Below, piece by piece: positions 35,289-49,150 of a DNA stretch of 64,000 nucleotides. The notes under the pieces were generated by a model. It had not been told where the DNA came from, did not search any database, and was given only the letters and a program-made list of their open reading frames with translations. Source of the stretch: Niebla homalea. Lineage: Eukaryota; Ascomycota; Lecanoromycetes; Lecanorales; Ramalinaceae. The translations under genes were made by a program, and so were the position numbers. The DNA lies in NCBI GenBank assembly GCA_019925105.1, contig JAHGAU010000025.1, forward strand, positions 1-64,000. The letters are read 5' to 3'. Positions within the stretch are counted from its first letter, which is position 1; the number at the start of each line of letters is the position of its first letter.

Positions 35289-38200
35289 TACTCCGTTAAG
35301 CGGGACGGGATGTATCCCATGGGATAAAGATAAAATAGGGATAAAATAAAGATAAGATAGGATAAAGCTAGCTATATCTTATCCCGTCTTAATACGGGAT
35401 AAGACAGAATAAGACCGGGATATATTAAGATCCTAATAGCGGATTAAATAAAAGGTATTATAACTAAAATAAAAAGTTTTAAGGCCGATAATTATAAAAA
35501 TAATTATAAAGATTTTAATATAAAAAATTAGTTGCTTTCTTTATTAAAATAAAAGCTTTATTAAAAAAAAAGAACTCCGTATTATTATATTAAGATATTT
35601 ACCGGTAACGCTTAATTATTAATTAAAATACTTACTTTATTATTCGAGCTTACTATTTCAAATTATAAACGGGAAGGTTAGATTTAAAAAATTTACGTTA
35701 TAATTAAATTTATCTTAAATTTAAAAATATATATTTAGGCCTTAAACTATTTATATTTACTTATAATGCCGTTTTTTTATTAATCTATATAAGTTAAAAT
35801 TAAAAAATTAATATTACTTATTAATAATAATCTTAATTTTATATATATTAATAAACGGCTTAAAATATTTAAATCGTTTACGTTATTATCGTCGTTAAAT
35901 TTATTATTATTATTATTATTATTAATATACATTGGAATTATTATTATATTATTTATTTATTTCCGTTCTTTTTTAGTTTTTTAATTTTTAAAATTATTAT
36001 TATTAATTTTTAGGTTTATATATAATTAACTTAGCTTATTTTCTTTTTACTTATAATAATAAATTAATATTTTTACTTAAAAAATTATAAAAACGAAATA
36101 TTTTTAAATTTCATAATAATATTTTATAATAAAAAAGTAATATTTATATTTAACTTTAACAAAAATATTAAAAAAGATATTTTAAGTTACTTATAATAAG
36201 ATCGGTAATTTATAAAATAATTATTTTTATTAAGTTAGAATTTTATTTAACGTTTTTAAAAATAATATTATTATAGTTTAATTATTTAAATAAGTATAAA
36301 AATAAATATAAATTTATTATAATTTTAATATTATTAAAGTTTATTATTAACGGGATTATTTAAAGAACTTTTTTTATTAAATAAAATATTTAAGTTATTT
36401 ATAATTTATAATTATTTATTTATTTTAAATAAGTTATTAAGTTAATATTAAAGTATATAATATAATTAATAAAAATATTACGTAAAATAATTTAATATAT
36501 ATCCGCTTATAGGATTTTATTTACTTATTAATATTAATTTATACCCTTAAAGATTTTATTATTATTTTATAAATATAATAAAATAACTTATTTATAAAAA
36601 AATCTAAATAAGTTTTAAGTCTTATTATAATATTTAATTAACTTAATATATATTATATTAAGCTTTTTTACAAGTTTATTTTTTTAAGTAATTTATTTAC
36701 GTTAAAATATATTTTTTTATTTTTTAATATAATTAAAAAACCTATTATATATTATAAAAATAAAATAAAAAGTCAAAATTTTAATAGTATTTATTAATTT
36801 AAATATATAATAAAATAATTAGGTTAATTTTATTAAGTATTTAATATAATTTTATTCTTTAAAATTAAATTTAAATAAATTTTTTTTTTTTTTTTAAGAA
36901 AATTTTAATATTTTTACGGAATTAAAGAATATAGATTATTATATAAAAAAAAGAATTTTAATAAGTTATAATATCTTAAAATAGCTTTAATAATATTTTT
37001 TTATATTTTTAATTTTAATTAAAGATTAAAAGGTTAAGAATATTATAGGTATTAATCCTTTTTTATTAAACTTCTATAAAAGCCTTTTTACGCTTATTAT
37101 TTGCGTCAATATAAATTACGGTCTTATAAATTTAAGGTTAAATTAAATAAATATAAAAATAGTTAAAAATCTATTTTATTTTAATTAACGTTTTCAGAAT
37201 ATTAATATTTTAAAAATATATTTTATTGGTTTATTTATTATTAAAATAATAATTAATATTATTATTCTTTATATTGATTTTTATATAACTTAAAAAAACT
37301 TTAAATAACAATTAAATAATATATATTAAACATAATAAATATTCTATTTTATATTTACTTTTAATAATATTTATATATAAATTTTAATACGTTTTAGCTT
37401 TTTAACATAATATTACTATTATCGATTTATTATTATTTATATTATTAATTATAATAATTATAATATAATATTTTAACTTATAATCCTTTATTACTTTTAT
37501 TATAATAACCGTAAACTACTTATTATTATAAATATTTTTAATATACTTAAAGTTAATTAATATATTTTAATATTCCTAATATTAATTAATTTAATATATT
37601 ATAATTACTATATAAAATTATTTATTATTAACGGATGAATTATTTATAATTAATAATAATTTATTCTTATTATTTAAAAATCTTCTAATAAATATAATTT
37701 AATTTCTTTAAAACGCTTTATAATATAATTCTTAATTATTATTATAAACGGAAATATAATATTATAATTAAAATAATTAATAAATTAACGCGTTTTATTA
37801 TATTTAATAATAATAAAAAAGGAAACTATAATATTTACTTATTATTATAATTATTTTTAGAAATCGTTTTATATTAAGACTTTATTATTTAATAAAAGCC
37901 GTCCTTATTACTTAATAAGGTTCTAAAAAAAACTATTAAAATTTTTTTTTTTTTTATTTATTTTTATAATTATTATATCTAAGGGGATATTAATATTATC
38001 TTTTTAATTATATTAACATAAATTAATATTTAAATAAAATTCTTATTTATATTTATTCTTTTATAACCTTTAATTTTTATATAATTTTTTATATTTAATA
38101 TATAATTTTTCTTGGGTAAATTAGGTATTTATCGTATTTCTTATAAATAATTAAAGGTTACTTAATATAAGTATTATTTATTATAATATTTTCCTTAAAA

Positions 38201-41200
38201 TACTTTTAAGTAGTTAATTTTTTATTAATATTTTATATTAACCGTTTTTATAAATATATTTAAATTTATAATATAATTAACTATTATACTAAGAAATTAA
38301 TTTTATTAATTATTTTATATATATAATATTTAATTTTACGTTTTAATCCTTAAGGTTTTATTATAAAAATATTTATACTATTTAATTTAATATTATTAGA
38401 ATTTTTAAAAGATATAATATTTTAAATTATATAAGAAAAATAATAATAATTAATTTTAATATTTTTCTTAAGAATAGTTTATAAATTAATATAGGTTAAT
38501 TCTTGTTTATTATTTTTTATAATTAAAATATATAATATATATAATTATTATAAAGTTTATTATTATCCTTTATAGAATAATAATAAATTATTAATAAATT
38601 AAATAAAATTAAAAAACTTTTATATAAATAATTTTTTTAAAATATAAATTTAAAATATATTAATAAAATATAATATTTAAAGGCGGGCTAAAAATAATCT
38701 TTATATAATTAAGTTATTTAAGCGGTTTCCGTTTTTAATTATATATAACGATTTTATTTACCTTTATTATATTTTATATTTTTCTTTTTCCTGGTTTTTA
38801 TAATTATAATAATTATAAAAATATCCCCTTAATAGGGATTTCGTATTACTAGGATTACCGTATTGAAAAATTATAAGGGATATCATAAGACCATATAAAA
38901 AGCTTTTCGGAAAATAATTATAATTTAAAGTATTACCCGTAAATTAAAAGTTAAAAATATATTTATTTAAGACTCTAAATACTTTAATAGTTAATCAAAG
39001 GTAAATACTATATTATATAAAATTTATTAATATTAAAAATCTTAAGAATTAATAATATTAAAATTAAATTTTAATAAATTAATTAAGAAAATAATTAAGG
39101 AAATAAAAAAAAAAATTTAAATAAATTTTAATCCTTAATTATCAAAACTATATAAAAGGCGGTAAAAGCCTATTTTATTAATAAATTTTAATATAAAACA
39201 ATTTTATAAGAAGTTTTTAATATAAAATTAATATAATTTTAATAATTTTATTTATTATTATATATATTAAAAAAATAACCTTAATATAAAAAATATAATA
39301 TTAATTTAAACGCTTAAAAGTAAATAACTTTTTTTAAGGATTTAATTAATATATTAAAACGTAATTCATAAGAAGAAGTTCATTTTATGAAATTAATTAT
39401 AATAATTATTTTATTTATTATAATTTTAATTAAAACGTTAATAATTATTAGAATATTAATAATTATTAAAATGTTTAATTTATTTTTTAATTAAGTTATA
39501 AAATTATAAACTTTTTTTTTATTTTATTAAATTAACTTTTTTTTTATTAAAGAATATTATAAAGGTTATATCTTTCCGATATTATTATTAATTTATTTAT
39601 TATTATTATAATTTTTTTATACTTAAGGAGAATATTATTTCTAAAATTATATATTAATAAGTTTTATATTTCCTTAGCTTTTATTATATCTATTATTAAA
39701 TCTTAATTTTATTTATTAAAATTATAACCGTTTTATTATTTAATAAGCTTTAATAAAGTTATTTAACTTTTAAGTTTATAATTACGGTTAAAAAAATAAA
39801 GCTTATAAATATATAATATTTTATTATATTAAATAGTACGTTCTTACTTAATAAAATATATATAAAGCGGCGGTAACTTATTTAATAAACGGCTAATTTT
39901 ATACTTAATTAACGTAATAATAATTATGAATTTTTAAATTTAATATACCTTTTTATAAACGTATATTTACGTTAATATATCGGGGGTTTAGTTAATACGT
40001 AATTATTAATATTTTTATATAAAAGACCTTATAAAAGCGTATTATAATTTTCGGACTATTTTAAATCAGATTATTTTTTAATTATATTCCCGGGTTTCTT
40101 AAACTTTTATAGAGTAAACGATGGAATCTTTAAAATTAAATTATTTTAATATACTTTTTTTAATTTTAACTTCTTTAAATAACGTTATAAATCTTAAGTT
40201 TATTAAAATTAAACAAATTAAATATAATAAGAAAAACTTATATTTAATATTATTTTATTATTATCTAGGTTTTTTTAAGTTAAATAATTATTATTATTAA
40301 TAATTAAAATTACCTTTTAATTTCCTTTTAACTTTAAATTATACCGTTTTATAAAAATAATAATATACTTTCCGGTAAGAATATTATTACTTATAAACGT
40401 AATAAATAAAAAGATAAATAAATTAATTAATATATTACTTTTTCTTAATATTATTCCGAAGTTTATTTTTTAATATAATATAGGCTTTAAAGGTAATATT
40501 ATTTTATTTATTAATATTTTTTAGCTTTTTTATATAATAATTAATTATTATATAATCTATATATTTCTTAGCCTTTAATTCTTTTTTTAACGGGTAAAAT
40601 CTTAAGGTTTATAAGCGGGATTTTATAGTATTTAAGTTCTACGATAAATACTCTTTTACCTTACGCTTATCTTATAAATTAAGCTTCCTTCCACGTTTTC
40701 CCCGTAAAGAGGTATCCTAGAAAGAAGCCGGGTTTATATTGTCATTATTAATTTAATTGGAATTATTATCGGTTTATATTAATATATTAAAATTATTTAT
40801 ATCTTCAGATTTAACGGTCGTATTTATATTATTATTTATATTTATAAATTTAATAATTACGTTTATATTAACGTATAAATAATAGTATAAAGAAGAAATA
40901 AATAATAATATAAAAAGAAAAAGTTAATAATAAAGGAAAAATATATAGTAACTATTAATAAGTATTTTAATAAATGTTTAAAAAGGAATATATATTAATA
41001 AGAATTTATTACGGAAATTTTTTAATATATTACTTTATAATAAAATCAGATTTTATTTATTATAAAGATTAATATAAAGAGTTCCGGTAAAAGTAAAAAT
41101 ACTAATATAATTAATATTATTTATTATATATATATTATTAAATTTTAAAACGATTTTAGGATACTTTTTTTTCTCGCGTTAATTAAAATCCGGGTTAATA

Positions 41201-42990
41201 TTATATAAACCTTATATAAATAAAATAATAACATTTTTAATATTATTAATTATTAAAAAAATAAATATTTTGATAAATAAAAATACTTTTAATTATAATA
41301 ATATAAAAGATTTAAACTCTATATAATAGGACGTATTATTTAACTTTTTTTTAAATGAATTTAAAAAAATTATAATAATAATATATTTTACGTTAAGCTT
41401 AAAAAAGTAAAGAGTTTTATATAACTTAAATTTACTATATATATACGTTAATTAATAACTTTTACTTAAAAAACCTTTAACGACCTTTATAATTTCTACT
41501 TTTTTACCTTCTTAATATTATAGTCTTACCGTTTTAACGTTTTAATTTAACCTTTATAATATACCTTTTTATAATATTTATTATTATCGCTTTATATTTA
41601 AAGAATAATGCGTATTAAAAAACCTAAAACGGCCCGCTTAACGACTTTCTTAAAGCGAAATAATAAAATATTAATAAACGGTAAAAAAATAACCGGCCGA
41701 AAAATACTAAAGATAAAAATACCGGTAAAAGTACCGGGGATTTATTAAATAAAGAGTTAAGGAATAACGGGCGTTATTAACGTTATAACGATATAATGAT
41801 ATCGCTTTAATAATAAGTTCCTTTATAATTATTTTTACGATTATTAAAATTAATATAATTATTTTAATTAAAATATTAAAGGAAATTCATTAATATTAAA
41901 AGAATTTTACGCCGTTAATCCTTAAAACCCTTTTTATAAAACTATATTAAAAGATTATATATAATTATATTAATTAGAATATATACTTTTAACCGAAGGC
42001 TTTATAAACGCTATAAAAAGCCGTAAAGGTTTATTTTATATTTTATTTTAAATGTAAAATTATAAATTCGCTTAATTATAATATATTAATTCTCCGTCAT
42101 AAGTATATAATTTAACTTATATATACGGGAAACGGGTTATTATTTAAATTAAAAACAGCTAATTTATATAAATAATATATAAGAGAGTATTTATAATTTT
42201 ACTTCCGCCATCTTAAATTACGCGCGATATAAGAAATTACGGAATTAATAACTTCGATAGGAACGGAGGAAAACGTGGTGGGTCTACCCGGGGCCGTAAA
42301 ACATTTCATAATAACCCTACCCGTAAAGCGTATCCTATTAGGCCGTTACGTAATAAGCATAATATAACGCCTCTTATAATATTAATAATAGCGTTTCCTA
42401 TAATACTAATAATAGCGTTTCCTATAATATTAATAATAACGCTTCCTATAATATTAATAATAGTGTCTTTTATAGTATTAATGGTAACGCCTCCTATAGC
42501 ATTAATAATAATGTTTCCTATAGTATTAATAATAATAATAATTATTAATATTAATATTAATGCTGTTATTATTACTGGTAATATTAATACTAAGAATACT
42601 AATACGTAAAATATTAAAAGCGATATTATAATAAAAAAGGGGGCGGCGTTCTTTTTAATTTTATCGAAATTACGATAAATAAAATAATAATTATAATATT
42701 TTCAACAATAAAATCTAATTTTCTTAGTTAAAAATTACGATAAGCAGATTAATAAATATAATATTCTTATTATTAATAACTCGGCTATATAAAAATAATT
42801 ATTTATTTTATTTATTAGTTTATTTTTATTTAATTATTTGTTAATAATAAAAATTAAGATCTTAATATAATCCCGTCTTATCCCGCCGGGATAGGGATAG
42901 GATAAGATGGGAATCAGCCTTATCCTATATTATATGGGATGGGATTACCGTTATTAAAACCCGTCCCATCCCGTCCCGGTTGGCGGAGTA
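35289..42990. mobile_element. hAT-like DNA transposon, 7.7 kb, RIP-decayed
   Basis: Terminal inverted repeats: the left end starts TACTCCGTTAAGCGGGACGG, the right end (reverse complement from 42990) starts TACTCCGCCAACCGGGACGG, and 21 of the first 24 positions match. The element is flanked by the identical 8-bp sequence accgtaag (35281-35288 and 42991-42998). Eight-bp duplications are characteristic of hAT elements. Inside both ends are clusters of gggata/gataag motifs in both orientations (35310-35420 and 42880-42960), resembling subterminal transposase binding sites. No transposase domain could be read with confidence in the AT-rich interior, so the superfamily rests on end structure. The length is on the large side, so an internal insertion is possible. 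Confidence 0.8.
42370..42540. repeat. 24-bp tandem repeat near transposon right end
   Basis: Seven copies of a 24-bp unit (gcgtttcctataatattaat + aata). On the plus strand it would encode an 8-residue Asn/Ser/Tyr repeat (ASYNINNS). It follows a stretch with an Arg/Gly-rich reading (GGSTRGRKTFHNN, about 42275-42315), so it may have been the low-complexity part of a transposon protein. Confidence 0.75.
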
Positions 42991-43077
42991 ACCGTAAGCT
43001 ATAAGCCGGAAAAACCTTAACCCAGTTTATTAATTTTTTGACACCCTTACTTAGACCCACTTACTCACTTATTTTAC

Positions 43078-43275
43078 TATTCAGATCACCATTTAGATTA
43101 CTATTCAGATTACTATTTAAATCACTATTTAGATTACTATTTAGATTACTATTCAGATTACTATTTAGATTATTATTCAGATTACTATTTAGATTACTAT
43201 TTAAATCATTATTTAGATTATTATTCAGATTATTATTTAGATTACTATTCAGATTATTATTCAGATTACCGCTAT
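43078..43275. repeat. 12-bp minisatellite (attcagattact)
   Basis: About sixteen copies of a 12-bp unit alternating attcagattact and atttagattact. The open frame over it reads LFRL repeats and is only a consequence of the period being a multiple of three. It lies just outside the DNA transposon. Confidence 0.88.
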
Positions 43276-43319
43276 TTAAGGCTATATTTAAGTTACGTAT
43301 ACTTTTATAAGCTAGGTTA

Positions 43320-44030
43320 AAACTACCGCGATTCGGATAAAGAATTTAAGAGGTAAATAAGCTCCTTACTTATATAAAGCCGTGCTTAACCCCCGTAGGC
43401 TCCCATTTATACCGGCTAAAAATACCGCGTTTACGATAAGGTACCTAAGAGGTAAATAAAAACTCTCTTTATTTAAAGCTATACTTAATCTTTATAGGCT
43501 TTTACTAAAACCAGTTAAAAACATATTATTTACGATAAGGTACCTAAAAGGTATATAAAAGATCCGTCTATTTAAAGTTATATTTAACCCTTGTAAGCTC
43601 CTATATATACCGGCTAAAAACACCTTATTTATTATAAGGTACTTAAAAAGTAAGTAAGTTATTTATTTTTAATCCATTTATTTAAAGCTATATTTAACCC
43701 CGTAAGCTCCTATATATACCGGCTAAAAATACCCTATTTATTATAAAGCACCTAAAAAATAAGTAAACTATTTATTTATAATCCGTTTACCCAAAGTTAT
43801 ACCTAACTTATATAAGCTTTTATTTATACCGGTTAAAAATACCTTATTTATTATAAAGCACCTAGATAATAAGTAATTACTTTATTTATAATCCGTCTAC
43901 TTAAGGCTATACTTAACCCCCATAAGCTCCTATTTATATCGGCTAAAAATACTTTATTTATTATAAAATACTTAAAAAATAAGTAAGTTACTTATTTATA
44001 ATCCGTTTACCCGAAGCTATCCCCTAGTAC
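43320..44030. repeat. Satellite of about 110-bp units, left block
   Basis: About six imperfect copies of a unit containing ttatactta-accc-gtaggctcc, tttataccggctaaaaatac, ttacgataaggtacct and taagtaagctatttattt. Differences between copies are mostly transitions. The same satellite reappears at 48520-49150. The left block starts with a diverged unit (accgcgattcggataaagaa) that resembles the end of the right block (accgcgattgcgataaagaa). Confidence 0.88.
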
Positions 44031-47000
44031 TAACTGCCATAAGGCTTTTGGCAGTTATTCGGCCTGCGGACGGAAGTCTTAGTATTTCCCCCCCGGCAAT
44101 TATTTTTTAAAGTAACTACCGTTTGCATTTTTTATTTATAGACTTATAAGGTTTTAATATAAAAGTTATAGAGCTTATTAAGCCTTATAAATCTCGCTAT
44201 ATCCGTATTAAATCCGTTAGCGGGTTCTTATTATATCAATCCGGGAAGGAATCCGGATTAAAAGGGGCTTAATACGGGGGTATATAATAAGATCGGTTAT
44301 TCCCTGGAGAAATATAATAATTTAACTTTTTAATTCTAAATTTAGGCTTTCGAAATCTACCGGAAAACCGATTTTCTATATATTATATCTTAAAATAATA
44401 TTAAAAAGAAATATTTCTTTAACGGAAATCGTCCGAGATCTTAGATAATCGGGATATTTTCGGATTATTTCCGGGTTATTTAATTAAATATTACTTTATT
44501 CTATATTTCCGGGTTTTTTCCGAGCTTAGAAATAATTATATATTAATTAATAAATTAATATTTAAAAAAAAAAAAAAAAAAATCCAAATTCGAAATATAA
44601 AAAGGCTATATCCGGATAATTATAATTCCGAATTTTATTATAATCTTTTAATTAAGATTACTATAATATAATCAACGTAATTTAATCAGTATTATTTTTA
44701 TTTAGAAAATATAAATAAAGAATTCTTTTAAAATTCTTTTATTATATAAAAAAAAATATTAGAATTTAATTTTATTCTAGAACTAATATATATTTATTAT
44801 TGTTAAACCTACTTAAATCTAAATCTAAAGCTTAATAATAAAACATTTCGTTTTTATCGGTTAATAATACGTAAGAAATTTAATTTAATTAATTAATTAA
44901 TTAATTTATATTATAAATTTAGCTAAGCTAATTTCGGCGTTTTATAATAATCGGCCTATTAATTTTATTAATAACCGTAAAACCTAACATTATTATTAAA
45001 ATAAAATCGATATTTATTTAATTTTTATTCATTTAAATAAATATTATTAATTATTTAAAGAATAATTATATCCAAATTATATTTAAGAAGTTTTATAATA
45101 TTACGATTGAGTTTTTCCGAAGGTTTTTTTTAATTTTATTATAATTTTGTTTTTTCCCGGGTTTATATTATACCGTTTTCGTTTTTTATTTATCCGAATA
45201 TTTTTATTAATATTTTTAAATTTAATTTATTTTTTTATATATTAAGTTTTATTTCCGGAAATTATTTTTTTATTATATAAACGTAAATCCGCTTTACCGA
45301 ATTATAAATCAATAGATAGGTTAAACGGTTATTCGTAAATTCTAATTATTATAATATAACTATTTTCTCGATATTTATATTATATATAATTTTTATATTA
45401 CGGGCTTACGTTTTTTATTACGTATACTTTTCGCGGTTCCGGCGTTTATTTTTTATATTTAATTAATACGGTATTTTTTCGGTAAAGTTTTTGGTAATTT
45501 CTATTATTTCGTTAATTAAACTAAATTAAAATAAAAAATTAATAAATATTATAAATTTTACGGCGGCTTGGATATCCCGTTTTATAAATAATATTTTCCG
45601 ATAACCGCTTATATTAATTTTTTCGATTAATTTAAGTTTCCGTTTTACGTATATAAAATATAATATTAAAATATAAACCGCGTTTTATTTATATTATTTA
45701 TAATCGTAATCCGCGTCCGTTTTACCCTCCGTATAAACGGTAAATGGGAAATAAATGAAGCCGTTTTTACCCGTTTAAAATTAAATAATTAATGTATTAT
45801 CGCTTTTCTTTATATTTTTATATCGTTGAAAATAAATTTCCGAGATTTCGTTTTTATTTAAAACCGGGTATTTATAAGTTATTAGAATAAAGTTTTTATA
45901 ACGTTATTAACGTTCAATTTAACGTTTCGCCGTTTAATAAGTTATTACGAATATTTTCACGCGGGTAATTTTTTTAAAAACGGTTTTTTTAATTTCCGGG
46001 ATAATATTTTCGGGATAATAATTAAATTTTTCGGTATAAGTTAAATTTAATTTATTTTTTGCTTAATTTATTTTTATTTCTATAAAAAAAAATTTTATTA
46101 TTATTCGTTTATTTTTCTTTATTTTTAATTATTTATAATATTATTAAATCCGCTCGTTACTTTCCGTTATAACCGGGTATAAATTTTTTTAAATTTTATT
46201 TAAATTTTTATTCAATCGAAAATTAACTTTATTAATAAGATAAATATTTCTAATTTTAAAATTAAGATAAAAATCGCTTAATATACTTTATTAATTATTT
46301 TAAAATATTTATTTTAAATTTATTATAATTATTTAAGAAACGTTTTCCCGTAATTAAAAGTTCCTTTAAATACGTATTATATAATTTTAATATAAGTTAT
46401 CGCGGACTTTATAACCGCTTAATAAATCGCTTTAGATTTTTATAATATCGTTTTTTACGTCAATATTATTAAATATATAAATTTTTTTTTCTTAAATAAT
46501 TAAGTTTCTATTTACCTTTTAAAATAACCTTTATAATCGAATTTTTTATTTATTTAAAATTTATAACTTTAATATTTATTTCCGGCTTAACCGTTATTTA
46601 CTTTAAGTTAATTATAACCGATAAATTATATAGTTTTGGATATTTCGTATTATAAATTAATTTATATTTATATAATACGAATTAAACTTTATAAATCTTC
46701 GTTTATTTAAAATAGATTTCGTATATTTACTTAAGTTCGAGATAATTAATAATAATAAACGTATTATATGTTAATAAGTAAATATCGTCGATAAAATTTT
46801 TTATTTAAATTTTTTATTTAAGCTTAATTAATTTTTCAATAAGCGGGTTATTAAAAAAAAAATAAAAAATCGGGGAAATAAGAAATCTTTATAAAATATT
46901 CGTTATCGTAAATTTTATTAAGTTTACTTTCCATTTTAAATTAATTGACGTTTTTTTTTATTAAAGGAATTCGCCGTTTAATTAATTAAAAATGGTAAAA

Positions 47001-48519
47001 AAAATAATTTCTTAACTTATAAAGTAATTATCGGTAATTTATTTTATTAAACGTTTTTATAACGTTTAAAAATAAAAAACTCGTTATAAACTTTTTACTA
47101 TAATTTTATACGGTATAAATCCCGTTAATTAAACTTTCGAATACCGTTTCCGTTAACCGATTTCTCCATATTTTTATTTATTAGTCCGGGAAAAGACTAT
47201 ACTTTTTAGCATAATCGCTTAAGATCTTTTTTATAACGGTTTTTAAAACCTTTTTTAAAATATATAATAACGTAATTAATTAATATATTTTAATTTCCGA
47301 ATAATCCGGTTTTAACGGTTTTTTAAGAATAATTATTCTCGCTTTTTTAAACTTACGCGGGTAATATCCGATATTTAAATATACTTAAAATAAGTAAATA
47401 AAAACCCCCGCGAATAAAACGGCTATTATTAATAGGAATTTATTAGGAATTTTATCCGGCCCCGGCGTTTTATCCTTTTTCGGGCGGTTAATAGTTATAA
47501 TTATTATTTCCCGTATTACCGTTTTATAAACCGTTATAAAAAATAGGTATTCCGCTTTTTCAATATTTATTAAATTAACGTCGGGTAACGGGGGGAAGAA
47601 AGCTCCCCGTAAAGCCCTGATTTTGTCGTTAAAAGTTTTAATTGTAAAAGCTAAGAGCCGATCCATCCATTTATTACTATAAGGCTCTGCGGTAATCACC
47701 CAATATTATTACTTTATTAATATCTTATTAACACTCGGCTATGGGAGTTAAGTTTAGTATTATTACTATTTATAATATATTTACTTAAGCTATCGACTTA
47801 TAATAATAATAAGTAATAACGGGTTATATACGAAGTATTTAGCGTATTATAAGGGCAAATCTATTATTCTTTTACGTATATATTAAGCCCGGTTCTTTCT
47901 AATCTTTTCTTAATTTTTTATTTTAAAGTTTTTTAATTTATAATAATTAATATATTTTATTTATTAAAGGTTTTCGTTTTATACCGTAATATTATTTTAA
48001 AATTAACTTTAATTACGTTTTCGTAAAAAAAACGAAATAAAATAAGGACTTTAAAAAAACGATTATTTCGACACGAAAGCTTAATAACGCTAACGAAAAC
48101 GGATTAAAAAAGTCGGGTAATTCGTTATAAAACAATTAATAACTTTTATATTAAAATCCGAGGAAATTGAGTTATTTTCTTATTTAATTTATTATATTAT
48201 AAAATAAGGATATTAAAAGTATCGCGTAATCTTAAAAAAAAAATTAAATTAACGATATTAATCCTTAAGGTACGGATATAAAATATTGCGTAATCTTTAA
48301 AAACCATATATAACTAATTAATAATAAATATAAAACGCCGGATTTAAAGTTTCTATTTTTAATTTTATTTATAATAATATTACTTTTATTTAATTTACGT
48401 TAAAACTCTTTTTTCAAAAGAATATTTAACTTATATTAAATTAATTAAAAAACGTATTATTAAGTTGCTTATTAATTAAAATTAATGATTAATATCGATC
48501 GGGAAAATAAAATACTTAT
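44031..48519. mobile_element. DNA interrupting the 110-bp satellite, including a LINE
   Basis: The satellite stops at aagctat (about 44030) and resumes at aaagctatactt (about 48530), so the short string agctat occurs on both sides and could be a target duplication. The left end holds a GC-normal stretch with a hairpin (aactgcc...ggcagtt, 44033-44058) and a C-run. The rest contains the minus-strand LINE below. I could not prove that the whole interval entered as one element. Confidence 0.5.
44876..47750 (-). pseudogene. Tad1-like LINE remnant A, ORF2
   Basis: The open frame from 47699 down to 47385 reads AFTIKTFNDKIRALRGAFFP and then TINRPKKDKTPGPDKIPNKF. This is the linker and first reverse transcriptase block of a Tad1-type LINE, homologous to the plus-strand copy at about 60080-60330. 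Further down, about 45620-45500, it reads ISGYRKILFIKRDIQAAVKF and FSLINEI, matching the conserved C-terminus of these ORF2 proteins (compare 62130-62215). The endonuclease part is missing, so the copy is 5'-truncated near 47750. The 3' untranslated part (44876-45500) is shared with remnant B. The region contains many stops; the open 104-codon frame survives by chance. Confidence 0.78.
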
Positions 48520-49150
48520 TATATTTAAAGCTATACTTAACCCGCGTAAACTTTTATTTATACCGGTTAAAAATACCCTATTTACGATAGGGTATTTAGA
48601 ACGTAAGTAAACTATTTATTTATAATTTATTTATTTAAAATTATATTTAACCTCCGTAGGTTTTTATTTATATTTACTAAAAATATCCTATTTACGATAA
48701 AGTACTTAAAACGTAAGTAAGCTATTTATTTATAATTTATTTATTTAAAGTTATATTTAACCTCCGTAAACTTTGATTTATAGCGGCCAAAAATACCTTA
48801 TTTATTATAGGGTATTTAAGACGTAAGCAAGCCACTTATTTATAATTTATTTACTTAAAGCTACGCTTTACCCCCGTATACTCCCATTTTAATAGGCTAA
48901 AAATACCTTATTTACGATAAAAAACCTAGGTAAAAAGCAAATAATCTATTTATCTAAGGCTATATATTACCCCCGTATACTCCTATTTTGATAGGTTAAA
49001 TACACTATAATTGCTATAAAGACCCCGGGATTTAAGCAAGCTTTTTACCGGTTTAAAGTAATACTTAACCGACGTATACTCCTATTTTTCTGGGCCAAAA
49101 ACACCGCGATTGCGATAAAGAATTTAAGTATTAAGTATAACGGTATTTTA
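48520..49150. repeat. Satellite of about 110-bp units, right block
   Basis: Five to six copies of the same unit as at 43320-44030 (tttataccggttaaaaataccc, tttacgatagggtattt, gtaagtaaactatttatttat). Copies toward the right are shorter and more diverged, ending in accgcgattgcgataaag. It was probably continuous with the left block. Confidence 0.85.

Noticed and set aside
43038..43310. Open frame of 90 codons, LFRL repeats
   Set aside because: It lies on a 12-bp tandem repeat, so any frame without a stop in the unit stays open. No start context or protein-like composition.
47385..47699. Minus-strand open frame of 104 codons as a separate gene
   Set aside because: Its sequence is the linker and first RT block of a Tad1-like LINE with broken sequence on both sides.
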